From positions 1-64,000 of the forward strand of contig NZ_JACCJY010000036.1 in NCBI RefSeq assembly GCF_014596085.1: a DNA stretch of 64,000 nt, in the 5' to 3' direction. How positions within the stretch are numbered: the stretch's first letter is position 1; every line of letters starts with the position of its first letter. Below the pieces are notes generated by a model. The model worked only from the letters and a program-made list of their open reading frames with translations. It did no database searches and was not told the origin of the DNA. The stretch comes from Azospirillum tabaci (GTDB lineage Bacteria > Pseudomonadota > Alphaproteobacteria > Azospirillales > Azospirillaceae). The translations under genes were made by a program, and so were the position numbers. Below are positions 32,295 through 41,472 of this stretch, piece by piece.

Positions 32295-33449
32295 TTACTT
32301 TTTCCAGGCGATCAGCCGCCGGGCCGCTTCGGCGATGGTCTCCTCCGAGCCGGCGAAGCTAAAGCGCACGAAGCGGAGGCCGCGGGCCGGGTCGAAGTCG
32401 ACGCCTGGGGTGCAGGCGATGCCGGTCTCCGCCAGGATTCGCTTGCAGAAGGCCTCGCTGTCGTCGGTCATCTCCGTCACGTCGGCGTAGATGTAGAAGG
32501 CGCCGTCGGCCGGAGCCAGCTTGTCGAACCCGGCCTTCGGCAGTTCCCTCAGCAGAAGCTCGCGGTTGCGGGCGTAACGAGCGACGTGGCCGTCCAGTTC
32601 CTCGGTGCAGGTGAAGGCGGCGACCGCGGCGGCCTGCGACAGGCTGGGGGCGGAGATGAACAGGTTCTGGGCGAGGCATTCGACCGAGCGGATCAGGTCG
32701 TCCGGAACGATCATCCAGCCGAGCCGCCAGCCGGTCATCGAGAAATACTTGGAGAAGCTGTTCACCACCAGCGCGCTGTCGCTGACCTCCGCGGCGGTGA
32801 CGGCCTCCGGCCCGTACGTCAGCCCGTGGTAGATCTCGTCGGAGACGAGGCGCACGCCCTTGGCGTCGCACCAGCTGGCGAGCGCGGTCAGCTCTTCGCG
32901 ACTCAGCATCGTGCCGGTCGGGTTGGCCGGGCTGGCGACGATCAGGCCCTGGATGGGCGGGTCGAGCTGTTCCAGCAATTCGATGGTCGGCTGGAAGCGG
33001 TGCTCCGGCCCGGTCGGCAGTTCCACTGGCTCGACCCCGATGGCGGTCAAGGTGTGGCGGTAAGCCGGGTAGCTGGGCGAGGCCATGGCGACGCGGTCGC
33101 CCGGATCGAAGGCCGCCAGGAAGCCGAGCTGGAAGGCCCCCGAGGAGCCGGTGGTGACCACCACGCGCCGCTCCGGCACGTCGATCCCGTAACGCTCGCG
33201 GTACCAGCCGGCGATGGCCGCCCGCAGCGCCGGGATGCCCAGCGCGCCGGTGTAGCCCAGCACGTCGGCGTCGAGCATGCGGTGGGCGGCCTCCAGCACG
33301 CCCTTCGGCGCGCCGGTCGAGGGCTGCCCGACCTCCATGTGCAGGACCTCAAGGCCGGCGGCTTCGCGCTCGGCAGCGGCGCGCATCACTTCCATGACGA
33401 AGAAGGGCGGGATGGCGCCCCGTTTGGAGACTTTGGGTGCTTTGCTCAT
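32295..33449 (-). CDS. Class I/II pyridoxal-phosphate aminotransferase
   Basis: The 384-residue protein has the fold-type I aminotransferase layout. Motifs are GQPSTGAPKGVLEAAHRML at the N-terminus, VVTTGSSGAFQLGFLAAFDP for cofactor phosphate binding and VASPANPTGTMLSREEL. The Schiff-base Lys lies in NSFSKYFSMTGWRLGWM, and the C-terminal Arg in LRFVRFSFAGSEETIAEA binds the substrate carboxylate. The substrate is not predictable; related proteins are annotated as aspartate- or aromatic-type enzymes. It is 19 bases upstream of the GGT-like gene's end on the same strand and begins convergent to gshA. Confidence 0.9.
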   Translation of the reverse strand: MSKAPKVSKRGAIPPFFVMEVMRAAAEREAAGLEVLHMEVGQPSTGAPKGVLEAAHRMLDADVLGYTGALGIPALRAAIAGWYRERYGIDVPERRVVVTTGSSGAFQLGFLAAFDPGDRVAMASPSYPAYRHTLTAIGVEPVELPTGPEHRFQPTIELLEQLDPPIQGLIVASPANPTGTMLSREELTALASWCDAKGVRLVSDEIYHGLTYGPEAVTAAEVSDSALVVNSFSKYFSMTGWRLGWMIVPDDLIRSVECLAQNLFISAPSLSQAAAVAAFTCTEELDGHVARYARNRELLLRELPKAGFDKLAPADGAFYIYADVTEMTDDSEAFCKRILAETGIACTPGVDFDPARGLRFVRFSFAGSEETIAEAARRLIAWKK

Positions 33450-33468
33450 GATTCCAGACTTCTGAACA

Positions 33469-34803
33469 TCAACGCTCGGTTTCGACCAGGATGCCCAGGG
33501 CGTGGGCGCGTGGGTCGGCGGCGATCTGGCATTCCTTCCAGCCGCTCTCCATCGAGGTCTGGCAGGTGACGAAGGTGGCGCGGCCCGGCCCGCTCGCGGC
33601 GCGGCTGGCGCGGATGGCGGCGCCCGGTTCCTTGTCCAGCGCGGCGGGCAAGGCAGCGGTCAGCAGGGCGGCGGGAGCGGCGGCCGGGCCGTCGTTGCCG
33701 GCGGCGCTGGCCGCCCCCGCGAACTGGGTGCGGCCGACAATGGCGTTGGTCAGCAGGGCGGGCGCGCCGAAGCCGGCGCCGTCCACCCCGCGGGCACCCA
33801 GCAGGCCGGTGCCCGGCACCATGCGGCCGGTGCCGAAGGGTGCCCCCATGGTGAAGGAGCAGGCGACGCCGTTCTCCTCATGGTCGATCACGACGAGGCC
33901 GGCGCCGGGCGTGGAGGCCCCACTGCCGGTGGCGCCCAGCGCCTGGGCCACGCGGGCCGCGCGCTGGTCGGACGGCAGGTCGGCGGTGGCGTTCCAGGCG
34001 GCGGTCAGGGCGGCGCCGTTGTTGGTCTCGGGAAGCTGGGCGAAATGCATCGACACGATGCCCAGCGGAACGGCGGCGGTGCCGGTCCAGCGCGGCTGGA
34101 AGCCGCGGATGGTCGCGGGGTCGATGGCGGCGGCCTGGGCCACGGCACCACCCAGCGGCCCGCCATACATCGCGGCGATGCCGCTGCGGCGCACCTGCGA
34201 CAGGGTTGCGGCCAGCTCCGGCTGGCTCAGCGGCGCGCCCTCGGCCAGCGGTGCGCCGGTCGGCAGGAAGACGCGGCGCGCCTCCGGGTCGGCGGACAGG
34301 CGGGCGGCGGAGTCGGCGAGGTCGCGGGCCAGCGCCCGGCTGACCGGGGTGGAGCGGGCGAGTTGCTCGGCCGGGACCACGGCCTGCTCCCAGCGCATCG
34401 CCCCCGTGGCGGCCTGGAGCGCGTAGACGCCGCGCAGGAAGCCGGGCTGGGCCGCCCCTCCAGCGCCGACGGACCGGGGGAGGAAGTCGAGCGTGCGGGT
34501 TTCCTTCTTCGCGGCGTCGAACACCACGCAGACGCCGCCGCCGGTCATCCCGACGCGCGACGGCAGGGTGACGGCCATTGCCATCGCCATGGCGGTGGCG
34601 GCGTCGCCGGCCTTGCCGCCCTGGGCGATGATGTCGCGCCCGATCTCCGCCGCGCGCGGCTCGTCGGCCGCGACGAAGCTTTGGGCCGGGGCGCCCGTGC
34701 GGTATTTCGTGTTGACGCAGCCACCCACCAGCGATGCGGCTATGGCAATCACGCCCAACCCTTGCCAGATTCGGCGGGTGGAATGGGGCGCCCGGGCCGG
34801 CAT
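33469..34803 (-). CDS. Gamma-glutamyltranspeptidase-like lipoprotein lacking key residues
   Basis: This 444-residue lipoprotein (lipobox LVGGC, Cys29) is GGT-like: IGRDIIAQGGKAGDAATAMA, VTLPSRVGMTGGGVCVVFD, then ENGVACSFTMGAPFGTGRMV. Canonical GGT has LDFRE with a substrate-binding Arg after the GGG block; here it is TLDFLPR. The catalytic TTHYS stretch before VVDKDGN aligns with GAGLVVIDHEEN, with no Thr at that place, although a Thr lies four residues earlier (ASTPG). The length is shorter than usual (about 560-580). It is probably an inactive or altered relative on the periplasmic side. It is divergent from the M48 protease, 43 bases apart. Confidence 0.75.
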   Translation of the reverse strand: MPARAPHSTRRIWQGLGVIAIAASLVGGCVNTKYRTGAPAQSFVAADEPRAAEIGRDIIAQGGKAGDAATAMAMAMAVTLPSRVGMTGGGVCVVFDAAKKETRTLDFLPRSVGAGGAAQPGFLRGVYALQAATGAMRWEQAVVPAEQLARSTPVSRALARDLADSAARLSADPEARRVFLPTGAPLAEGAPLSQPELAATLSQVRRSGIAAMYGGPLGGAVAQAAAIDPATIRGFQPRWTGTAAVPLGIVSMHFAQLPETNNGAALTAAWNATADLPSDQRAARVAQALGATGSGASTPGAGLVVIDHEENGVACSFTMGAPFGTGRMVPGTGLLGARGVDGAGFGAPALLTNAIVGRTQFAGAASAAGNDGPAAAPAALLTAALPAALDKEPGAAIRASRAASGPGRATFVTCQTSMESGWKECQIAADPRAHALGILVETER

Positions 34804-34846
34804 CTTGACCGGCTGCCCGGTGTCCCGGTGTGCGGAGGAAGAAACG

Positions 34847-36199
34847 GTGCGCAAGCCCAGCAGGCTGGTTTCGGTCATCGCCATGGTTGCCGTGATGGTT
34901 CTGTCGTGGTCGCCGCCCGCGGGCGCGCAGCGGCGCCAGGAGATGCAATTCCTGAGCGACGCCGAGACGGAACATATCATCCGCGACATGGCGCGGCCAA
35001 TCTTCCAGGCCGCCGGCATCGATCCGGACGCGGTGAACATCGTTCTGGTCAACGACAACACCATGAACGCCTTCGTCGCGGGCGGGCAGAACATCTTCCT
35101 GCACACCGGCCTGCTGCTGGGGCTGGAGGACGCCGGGCAGCTCATCGGCGTGATCGCGCACGAAACCGGCCACATCGCCGGGGGCCATCTGGTCCGCGGG
35201 TCGGAGGCGATGGAGAACGCCTTCCTGTCCTCGCTGATCGGCATGGGCATCGGCATCGTCGGCGGCATCGCCGCGGGCAACGCCGGGGCCGGTGCGGCGG
35301 GCGTCATGCTGGGTCAGCATCTGGCGGAGCGCAACTTCCTGTCCTTCTCGCGCAGCCAGGAATCCTCGGCCGACCAGGCGGGCCTGTCCTACATGGAGCA
35401 GTCGGGCATCTCGGCGGAGGGGCTGGTCACCTTCCTGGAGAAGCTGGGCGCCGCCGACGATCCGCTTTTGGTGGACCGCGACGCCGGCTACCGCCGCACC
35501 CACCCGCTGACCCGCGAGCGCATCGAGACGGTGCGCAATTTCGTGGAGCGGTCACGGGCCGGTAAGAAGCCGGTCCCGGCGCAGTGGAACGAGGAGTTCC
35601 GCCGCATCCAGGCCAAGCTCTACGCCTATCTCGACCCCAACGGGGCGCTGCGCCGCTACAAGGCGGACGACCCGTCCTTCGTGGCGCGCTACGGCCGGGC
35701 CTACGCCTATTTCCGGCGCGGCGAGGTCCGGCAGGCATTGCCGCTGGTCGACGGGCTGATCGCCCAGGAGCCGAAGAACGCCTTCCTTTACGAGATGAAG
35801 GGCGACCTGATGCTGCAGAACGGGCGGGCGGTGGACGCCGCCGCCCCCTACCGCAAGGCGATCGAACTGGAGCCGGACGCCGGCAGCATCCGCGTCTCGC
35901 TGGCCCATTCCCTGATGGAGCAGAACGACAGCCGGCTGGCCGACGAGGCGCTCCGCAACCTTCAGGTGGCGTCCAAGACGCAGGCGCAGTCGGCCTTCCT
36001 GTGGCGGTTGATGGCCCAGGCCTGGAGCATGAAGGGCAACGCCGGCATGGTCGCCTACGCCACCGCCGAGGAGGCCTTCGCCCGCGGCGACAAGCCGATG
36101 GCCCGCTTCCAGGCGGAGCGGGCGGAGAAGCTGCTGCCCGCCGGCTCCCCCGGCTGGCTGCGCGCCCAGGACATCCGCGGGCAGGCGGGCGGCAAGTGA
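34847..36199 (+). CDS. M48 family metalloprotease with TPR repeats (BepA-like)
   Basis: The protein has 450 residues from a GTG with GGAGGA 7 bases upstream. A signal peptide (about 1-28) precedes an M48 peptidase domain with HETGH at 105-109. The third zinc ligand Glu is in SQESSADQAGLSYM (about 165), and a TPR-rich C-terminal half (about 240-440) contains repeats such as RYGRAYAYFRRGEVRQALPL. This is the BepA/YfgC layout, a periplasmic protease-chaperone of outer-membrane and LPS-assembly proteins. It is followed 107 bases later by a DsbA-like gene, together suggesting periplasmic protein quality control. Confidence 0.92.
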   Translation: MRKPSRLVSVIAMVAVMVLSWSPPAGAQRRQEMQFLSDAETEHIIRDMARPIFQAAGIDPDAVNIVLVNDNTMNAFVAGGQNIFLHTGLLLGLEDAGQLIGVIAHETGHIAGGHLVRGSEAMENAFLSSLIGMGIGIVGGIAAGNAGAGAAGVMLGQHLAERNFLSFSRSQESSADQAGLSYMEQSGISAEGLVTFLEKLGAADDPLLVDRDAGYRRTHPLTRERIETVRNFVERSRAGKKPVPAQWNEEFRRIQAKLYAYLDPNGALRRYKADDPSFVARYGRAYAYFRRGEVRQALPLVDGLIAQEPKNAFLYEMKGDLMLQNGRAVDAAAPYRKAIELEPDAGSIRVSLAHSLMEQNDSRLADEALRNLQVASKTQAQSAFLWRLMAQAWSMKGNAGMVAYATAEEAFARGDKPMARFQAERAEKLLPAGSPGWLRAQDIRGQAGGK

Positions 36200-36306
36200 G
36201 GCTCCTCCGTTCGCACGGCGCACAGCCGTCTTGCCTGACCCCGCCGTCCCGGTCCACAGTATCGCCCCGATTCGCGCCGTTTTGGCTCCCCACGAGAGAG
36301 TTCGAC

Positions 36307-37062
36307 ATGACCCGCTTCCGCCCCGCCGCCCTGGCGCTCGCCGCCGCGCTGGCCCTCCCGACGGGGCTGCTGGCCCCCGCCCTCCAGGCGCAGAGCCCGA
36401 TGGACGACGCGCAGCGCAAGGCCGTCGAGGAGGTGGTGCGCGACTACATCCTGAAGAACCCGGAAATCATCCTGGAGGCCGTGGACTCGCTCCAGAAGCG
36501 CCAGAAGGTGGCCGAGGAGCAGAAGGCCAAGGCGGCGCTGGCCGACAACAAGGCGGCGCTGTTCCAGAACCCCGCCGATCCGGTCGCCGGCAACCCCAAG
36601 GGCGACGTGACGGTGGTCGAGTTCTTCGACTACCAGTGCGGCTACTGCAAGGCCGTGCAGGCCGACACCGAGCGCCTGATCAAGGACGACGGCAAGCTGC
36701 GCTTCGTCTTCAAGGAGTTCCCGATCCTCAGCCCGGCCTCGCTGACCGCGTCCAAGGCGGCCCTGGCGTCGCGCGGGCAGGGCAAGTATCTGGAGTTCCA
36801 CAACGCCCTGATGGCCCACCGCGGCCAGCTCGACGACGACGTGATCCAGCGGCTGGCCAAGTCGGTCGGGCTGGACACCGACAGGCTGAAGAAGGACATG
36901 AACAGCCCCGAGGTGCTGAAGGTCATCGCCGCCAACCAGGCGCTGGCCGAGGAGCTGGGCATCCGCGGCACCCCGGCCTTCGTCATCGGCGACGAGCTGG
37001 TCCCCGGCGCCATCAAGCTGGACCAGATGAAGGAACTCGTCGCCGCGGCCCGCAAGGGCTGA
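36307..37062 (+). CDS. DsbA family thioredoxin-fold protein (ScsC/Com1-like)
   Basis: This 251-residue exported protein has a signal peptide (1-29). An N-terminal helical region (about 33-80, rich in charged residues) like the oligomerisation arm of ScsC-type proteins precedes a thioredoxin fold. The active site FDYQCGYC ends at residue 114 (Cys111, Cys114), the fold's helix insertion follows, and the cis-Pro loop is GIRGTPAFVIG. It probably acts as a periplasmic disulfide oxidase, isomerase or reductase. It lies between the M48 protease and a HAD hydrolase gene, whose start is 14 bases after its stop. Confidence 0.93.
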   Translation: MTRFRPAALALAAALALPTGLLAPALQAQSPMDDAQRKAVEEVVRDYILKNPEIILEAVDSLQKRQKVAEEQKAKAALADNKAALFQNPADPVAGNPKGDVTVVEFFDYQCGYCKAVQADTERLIKDDGKLRFVFKEFPILSPASLTASKAALASRGQGKYLEFHNALMAHRGQLDDDVIQRLAKSVGLDTDRLKKDMNSPEVLKVIAANQALAEELGIRGTPAFVIGDELVPGAIKLDQMKELVAAARKG

Positions 37063-37076
37063 GGCAGGGACGAGAA

Positions 37077-37694
37077 ATGACGATGACCAAGCCGACCACC
37101 GTCGTCTTCGACATCGGCCAAGTGCTCATCGAATGGGACCCGCGGCATCTCTACCGCGAGCTGTTCGACGGGTACGAGGACCTGATGGAGGACTTCCTCG
37201 ACAATGTGTGCACCCCCGCCTGGAACCTGGAGCAGGACCGCGGCCGCCCGTGGGACGAGGCGGTCGCCGTCCTGACCGCCGAGTTCCCCGACTGCCGCGA
37301 ACTGATCCGCGCCTATCACGAGCGGTGGGAGGAGATGGTGCCCGGCCCCATGGCCGGGACCCCGGAGATCCTGATGGAGCTGAAGCAGCGCGGGACGCCG
37401 CTCTACTCCATCACCAACTTCTCGTCGGAGAAGCTGGCGCTGACCCGCAGGCGCTTCGATTTCCTGAACGTCTTCGACGGGATCATCGTGTCCGGCGATG
37501 AGAGGCTGGTGAAGCCGGACCCGGCGATCTTCCAACGCCTGCTGGACCGTTACGGCTTGGCGGCGGCGGACTGCTATTTCATCGACGACAGCCCCGCCAA
37601 CGTCGAGGCTGCCCGCGTCCTCGGCATGACGGCGCATCGTTTCTCCGGCGCCGCCAGCCTGCGCGCCGAACTGGAGGAGCTGGGGCTTCTGTAG
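37077..37694 (+). CDS. HAD-superfamily hydrolase, subfamily IA
   Basis: The 205-residue cytosolic phosphatase or dehalogenase-like protein has motif I VFDIGQVLIEWDP, in which the nucleophile Asp is followed by Gly-Gln-Val rather than DGT, as in the YihX-type group. Motif II is SITNFSSEK. Motif III is KPDPAIFQRLLDRYG, and motif IV is CYFIDDSPANVEAARVLG. The substrate is unknown; YihX-like relatives act on sugar phosphates. It lies 14 bases after the DsbA-like gene, so probably co-transcribed, and is convergent with greB. Confidence 0.9.
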   Translation: MTMTKPTTVVFDIGQVLIEWDPRHLYRELFDGYEDLMEDFLDNVCTPAWNLEQDRGRPWDEAVAVLTAEFPDCRELIRAYHERWEEMVPGPMAGTPEILMELKQRGTPLYSITNFSSEKLALTRRRFDFLNVFDGIIVSGDERLVKPDPAIFQRLLDRYGLAAADCYFIDDSPANVEAARVLGMTAHRFSGAASLRAELEELGLL

Positions 37695-37706
37695 CCCCAG
37701 CCTTTC

Positions 37707-38270
37707 TTACGCCGCGTCGCCCGGATAGCGGATGGCGACGACCTCGATCTGCTCCAGCCCGGCGGGGGTGCGCAGATCGACCACATCGCCTTCCTGCGCC
37801 TTCAGCAGGGCGCGGGCGATGGGCGAAATCCAGCTCACATGGGCGCGGTCCATGTCCACCTCGTCGGCGCCGACGATGGTGATGGTGTTTTCCGTCCCGT
37901 CCTCCCGCGCGTAGGTGACGGTGGCGCCGAAGAACACGCGGTCGCGGTTCTTCTGGAGGGTTGGGTCCACCACCTCCGCCGATTCCAGGCGCTTGGTCAG
38001 GAAGCGGATGCGCCGGTCGATCTCGCGCAGGCGCTTCTTGCCGTAAATGTAGTCGCCGTTTTCCGAGCGGTCGCCGTTGCCGGCCGCCCAGGACACCACC
38101 TCGACCACCTTCGGGCGCTCGACGCGCAGCAGCGAGCGCAGCTCCTCCTGCATGCGCTGGAAGCCTTCGGGCGTCATGTAGTTCTTCACGCCCTTGGGCA
38201 AGGGTTTGGGATCGTCGGCCTCGTCGTCGTCGCCGGCGGAGTCGTTCTCCCGGGTGAAGGCCTTGCTCAT
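37707..38270 (-). CDS. greB: Transcription elongation factor GreB
   Basis: GreB binds RNA polymerase through the secondary channel and promotes cleavage of backtracked transcripts. The protein has 187 residues. An acidic extension of about 28 residues precedes the coiled-coil domain: KNYMTPEGFQRMQEELRSLL, then WAAGNGDRSENGDYIYGKKR with the acidic tip, and REIDRRIRFLTKRLESAEVV. The C-terminal FKBP-like domain has ARALLKAQEGDVVDLRTPAG. DRSEN-DY-Y marks it as GreB rather than GreA. It lies just downstream of the RNase E terminator on the same strand. Confidence 0.92.
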   Translation of the reverse strand: MSKAFTRENDSAGDDDEADDPKPLPKGVKNYMTPEGFQRMQEELRSLLRVERPKVVEVVSWAAGNGDRSENGDYIYGKKRLREIDRRIRFLTKRLESAEVVDPTLQKNRDRVFFGATVTYAREDGTENTITIVGADEVDMDRAHVSWISPIARALLKAQEGDVVDLRTPAGLEQIEVVAIRYPGDAA

Positions 38271-38300
38271 GGTCGGGACCCTTCGCGGTTCTCAGGAAAA

Positions 38301-38328
38301 GGAAAAGGCGCCGCGAGGCGCCTTTTCC
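38301..38328 (-). terminator. Terminator after RNase E gene
   Basis: A perfect 12-bp stem (38301-38312 with 38317-38328) closes on a tetraloop, with a T-rich descending arm in minus orientation. It lies 24 bases beyond the rne stop and before greB. Confidence 0.7.
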
Positions 38329-38352
38329 AGTCTTTACGGCGATGAAGCGCGC

Positions 38353-41300
38353 TTAGCGGCTCCACCAACCCCGGCGCGGCTTGGCCTCCGGGGCGGCGTT
38401 GGCGCTGGCCGGCTCGTCGGCCGGGGCGGGCAGCGCCTCGCTGACCGCCGGAGCGGGTGCGGCCTCGGCGGGAGCGTCCGCCGCGGTCTTGCGCTTGCGC
38501 GCCGGGCGCTTCTTCGCCTCTTCGGCGACCGGAGCCGCAACCGGCGCCGGAGCGGGCGCGGCCTCGGCGGGAGCGTCCGCCGCGGTCTTGCGCTTGCGCG
38601 CCGGGCGCTTCTTCGCCTCCTCGGCGACCGGGGCCGCAACCGGCGCCGGGGCAGGGGCAGCCTCGACGGCCGCGGTCTTCGCCTTGCGGCTGCGCGACGG
38701 CTTGGCCGGCTGCGGAGCGGTTTCCTCCGGAACGGCGACGGCCTTCGCGGTGGCCTTGCCACCCTTGGCGGCGCCCTTCGCGGCGCGCTTCGGCTTGGCG
38801 GGGGCCGCTTCCGGCTCCGCCGTCACCGACTCGGCAGCCTCCGCGGCGGTCGCCTTGGCGCGGCCACGGCGCGGCTTGCGGGCCGGAGCCTCCTCCGTGG
38901 CAGCCTCCGCGGCCGGAACCTCCGCGGCGGTGTCCGCCGTGGTTTCCGGAGCGGTCTCGGCGGCCACCGCGCTGGTCAGGACCCAGTCGAACTCGACCGG
39001 TTCCATGTCCGCCGGCAGCTCCGGCGGGTTGACGGCGCGGCCGGCCTCGACGGCGGTCGGGAAGGACTCGGCTTCCGCTTCGCCCTCGGCGCCATCTTCC
39101 GATTCGGCGGCGGGCAGGCCCTCGCCGGCCTCCAGGCCCTCGCGCTGGCGGGACCGCCGGCGACCACCGCGCTTGCCGCGGCGGCGCTTCTTGCGCTCGC
39201 CATTGCCGTCGCCGTTCGGCTCGAACGCGTCGACGCCGTCGTCCGCCTCGGAGGCGGCCAGATCGGCATCCTCGTCCTCGTCGTCTTCGATGTGGGCGGG
39301 GCCGACATCGACGTCGCTGATGACGAACTCCGGAGCCTCGATCTGGGCGCGCTCGATCGCTTCCTCGTCGATCGCCGTCTCGTCAGCATCGGCGGCATCG
39401 GCTTCGACCTCGTCGCCCTCGGTCGCCTCGGCGGACTCGCCGAACGGCGCGCGGCCATCCTCGCGGTCACGCCCGCGGCCACGGCGGCGGCGGCGGCGGC
39501 GGCGGCGGTCGCCCTCGCTCTCCCCGGCGGCTTCGGCGCGCTCCGGCACCTCGGCCTCGACGGCTTCCACGACGGGCGCCTCCTCCTCGGCCTCCTCGGC
39601 CTCGGCGGCCAGGATGCGGTCGGTCTCGGCCAGCACGCGCTCGGCGCTGACCAGCGGCACGTCGTCTTCCGGCGTGCGGGCCTTCACGCGCTCAAGCCGC
39701 AGGTCCGGCGCGATCAGCGTGTCGTCGGCCTGGACCATGACGCGGAACCGGTAGCGGTCCTCGATCTTGGTCAGTTCGCCGCGCTTCTGGTTGAGGATGT
39801 AGAGCGCGATGCGGGTCGGCACGAAGACGGTGATCTCCGACGACCGCTTGCGGATGCCCTCCTCCTCGATGGCGCGCAGCACGTGCAGCGAGGCGGACTC
39901 CACCGAGCGGATGACGCCGGTGCCGGAGCAGTGCGGGCAGCGCTCGAAGTTGGTTTCCAGCAGCGACGGGCGCAGGCGCTGGCGCGACAGCTCCAGCAAG
40001 CCGAAGGCGGAGATGCGGCCGAGCTGGATGCGCGCCCGGTCGTTCTTCATCGCCTCCTTCAGGCGGCGCTCCACCGCGGCGTTGTTGCGGGGCTCCTCCA
40101 TGTCGATGAAATCGATCACGATGAGGCCCGCGAGGTCGCGCAGGCGAAGCTGGCGCGCCACCTCGTCGGCGGCTTCGAGGTTGGTCTTGTAGGCCGTTTC
40201 CTCGATGTTGCGCTCGCGCGTCGACTTGCCCGAGTTGACGTCGATGGAAACCAGCGCCTCGGTCGGGTTGATGACGATGTAGCCGCCCGAGCGGAGCTGC
40301 ACGACCGGGCTGTGGATCGCGTCGATCTGCGTTTCCACCTGATAGCGGTGGAACAGCGGGATCGTCTCGTCCTGGTACTGCATGACGCGCTTGGTGTGGC
40401 TCGGCATCATCATGCGCATGAAGTCGCGCGCGGTGTTGAAGCCGGCGCTGCCCTCCACCCAGATCTCGTCGATGTCGTCGGTGTAGAGATCGCGGATCGA
40501 GCGCTTGATGAGGTTCGCCTCTTCATAGATGAGGCAGGGCGCGGAGGATTTCAGCGTCTGGACGCGGATGTCGTCCCACAGGCGCAGCAAGTATTCGAGA
40601 TCGCGCTTGATTTCCTGCTTGGAGCGCTCCAGCCCCGCGGTGCGCAGGATGACCGCCATACCTTCCGGAACGTCCAGGTCGGACAGGATGTCCTTCAGAC
40701 GCTTGCGGTCGGCGGGGTTGGTGATCTTGCGGGAAATCCCGCCGCCGCGGCCCGTGTTGGGCATCAGCACGCAGTAGCGGCCCGGCAGCGACAGGTAGGT
40801 GGTCAGCGCGGCGCCCTTGTTTCCGCGCTCCTCCTTGGTCACCTGGACCAGCATGACCTGCCGGCGCTTGATGACCTCCTGGATCTTGTAGCTGCGCAAC
40901 GGGCGGGCGCGGCGGCGGTGGGCCTCCTCGACCTCGTCCCCGCCGATGACGTCCGGGCTTTCAGCCTGGGCGGCGCCTTCCGGAGCCTCCTCCGAATCCG
41001 CGGCCTCATCCGAACCGGCGTCCGTGGCGAAGGCCGGGATGTCGCCCTCGAAACCATCGCCTTCGGCCTCCGCGTAGGAGCCGGGCATCGGAGAGTTTTC
41101 CTCGACCACCATCTCCGGGCGGATCGGCTCGGCCATCACGGCGCCGTCGGCGGCGGCCTCGGCGCGGGCCTCGGCCTGCTCCTCCAGCCGGCGTTCCTCG
41201 GCCAGCAGGGCCTCACGGTCGGCGATCGGGATGCGGTAATAGTCGGGATGGATTTCCGAGAAGGCCAGGAAGCCGTGGCGGTTCCCGCCATATTCCACGA

Positions 41301-41472
41301 AGGCCGCCTGAAGCGACGGCTCGACCCGGGTCACCTTGGCAAGGTAGATGTTGCCCTTGAGTTGCTTCCGGGTGGCGATTTCGAAGTCGAGGTCTTCGAG
41401 TCTGTTCCCATTGACCACGGCAACCCGGGTTTCCTCCGGGTGCGTGGCGTCCACCAGCATGCGCTTGGCCAT
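38353..41472 (-). CDS. rne: Ribonuclease E/G
   Basis: The 1039-residue endoribonuclease is the scaffold of the RNA degradosome. The catalytic half begins MAKRMLVDATHPEETRVAVV and has an S1 domain (IYLAKVTRVEPSLQAAFVEY). A large acidic alphaproteobacterial insert (about 90-190) is followed by an RNase H-like part. The DNase I-like active site has FIDMEEPRNNAAVERRL, and the zinc link is ERCPHCSGTG. The C-terminal half is low-complexity: acidic, then an Arg-rich patch of RNA-binding type (KKRRRGKRGGRRRSRQREG and RRRRRRRRG-like runs), then Ala/Pro/Lys-rich with 33-residue repeats. It ends in PRRGWWSR. Adjacent to amiC-mrcA-prfB, as in related genomes. Confidence 0.95.
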   Translation of the reverse strand: MAKRMLVDATHPEETRVAVVNGNRLEDLDFEIATRKQLKGNIYLAKVTRVEPSLQAAFVEYGGNRHGFLAFSEIHPDYYRIPIADREALLAEERRLEEQAEARAEAAADGAVMAEPIRPEMVVEENSPMPGSYAEAEGDGFEGDIPAFATDAGSDEAADSEEAPEGAAQAESPDVIGGDEVEEAHRRRARPLRSYKIQEVIKRRQVMLVQVTKEERGNKGAALTTYLSLPGRYCVLMPNTGRGGGISRKITNPADRKRLKDILSDLDVPEGMAVILRTAGLERSKQEIKRDLEYLLRLWDDIRVQTLKSSAPCLIYEEANLIKRSIRDLYTDDIDEIWVEGSAGFNTARDFMRMMMPSHTKRVMQYQDETIPLFHRYQVETQIDAIHSPVVQLRSGGYIVINPTEALVSIDVNSGKSTRERNIEETAYKTNLEAADEVARQLRLRDLAGLIVIDFIDMEEPRNNAAVERRLKEAMKNDRARIQLGRISAFGLLELSRQRLRPSLLETNFERCPHCSGTGVIRSVESASLHVLRAIEEEGIRKRSSEITVFVPTRIALYILNQKRGELTKIEDRYRFRVMVQADDTLIAPDLRLERVKARTPEDDVPLVSAERVLAETDRILAAEAEEAEEEAPVVEAVEAEVPERAEAAGESEGDRRRRRRRRRGRGRDREDGRAPFGESAEATEGDEVEADAADADETAIDEEAIERAQIEAPEFVISDVDVGPAHIEDDEDEDADLAASEADDGVDAFEPNGDGNGERKKRRRGKRGGRRRSRQREGLEAGEGLPAAESEDGAEGEAEAESFPTAVEAGRAVNPPELPADMEPVEFDWVLTSAVAAETAPETTADTAAEVPAAEAATEEAPARKPRRGRAKATAAEAAESVTAEPEAAPAKPKRAAKGAAKGGKATAKAVAVPEETAPQPAKPSRSRKAKTAAVEAAPAPAPVAAPVAEEAKKRPARKRKTAADAPAEAAPAPAPVAAPVAEEAKKRPARKRKTAADAPAEAAPAPAVSEALPAPADEPASANAAPEAKPRRGWWSR
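38450..38647. repeat. Two tandem 99-bp repeats within rne
   Basis: Two near-identical 99-bp units (about 38450-38548 and 38549-38647) and a degraded third unit encode the 33-residue unit of the RNase E tail. The unit contains EEAKKRPARKRKTAADAPAE followed by a Pro/Ala stretch. The period is a multiple of three, so copy number can change without frameshift. Confidence 0.85.
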
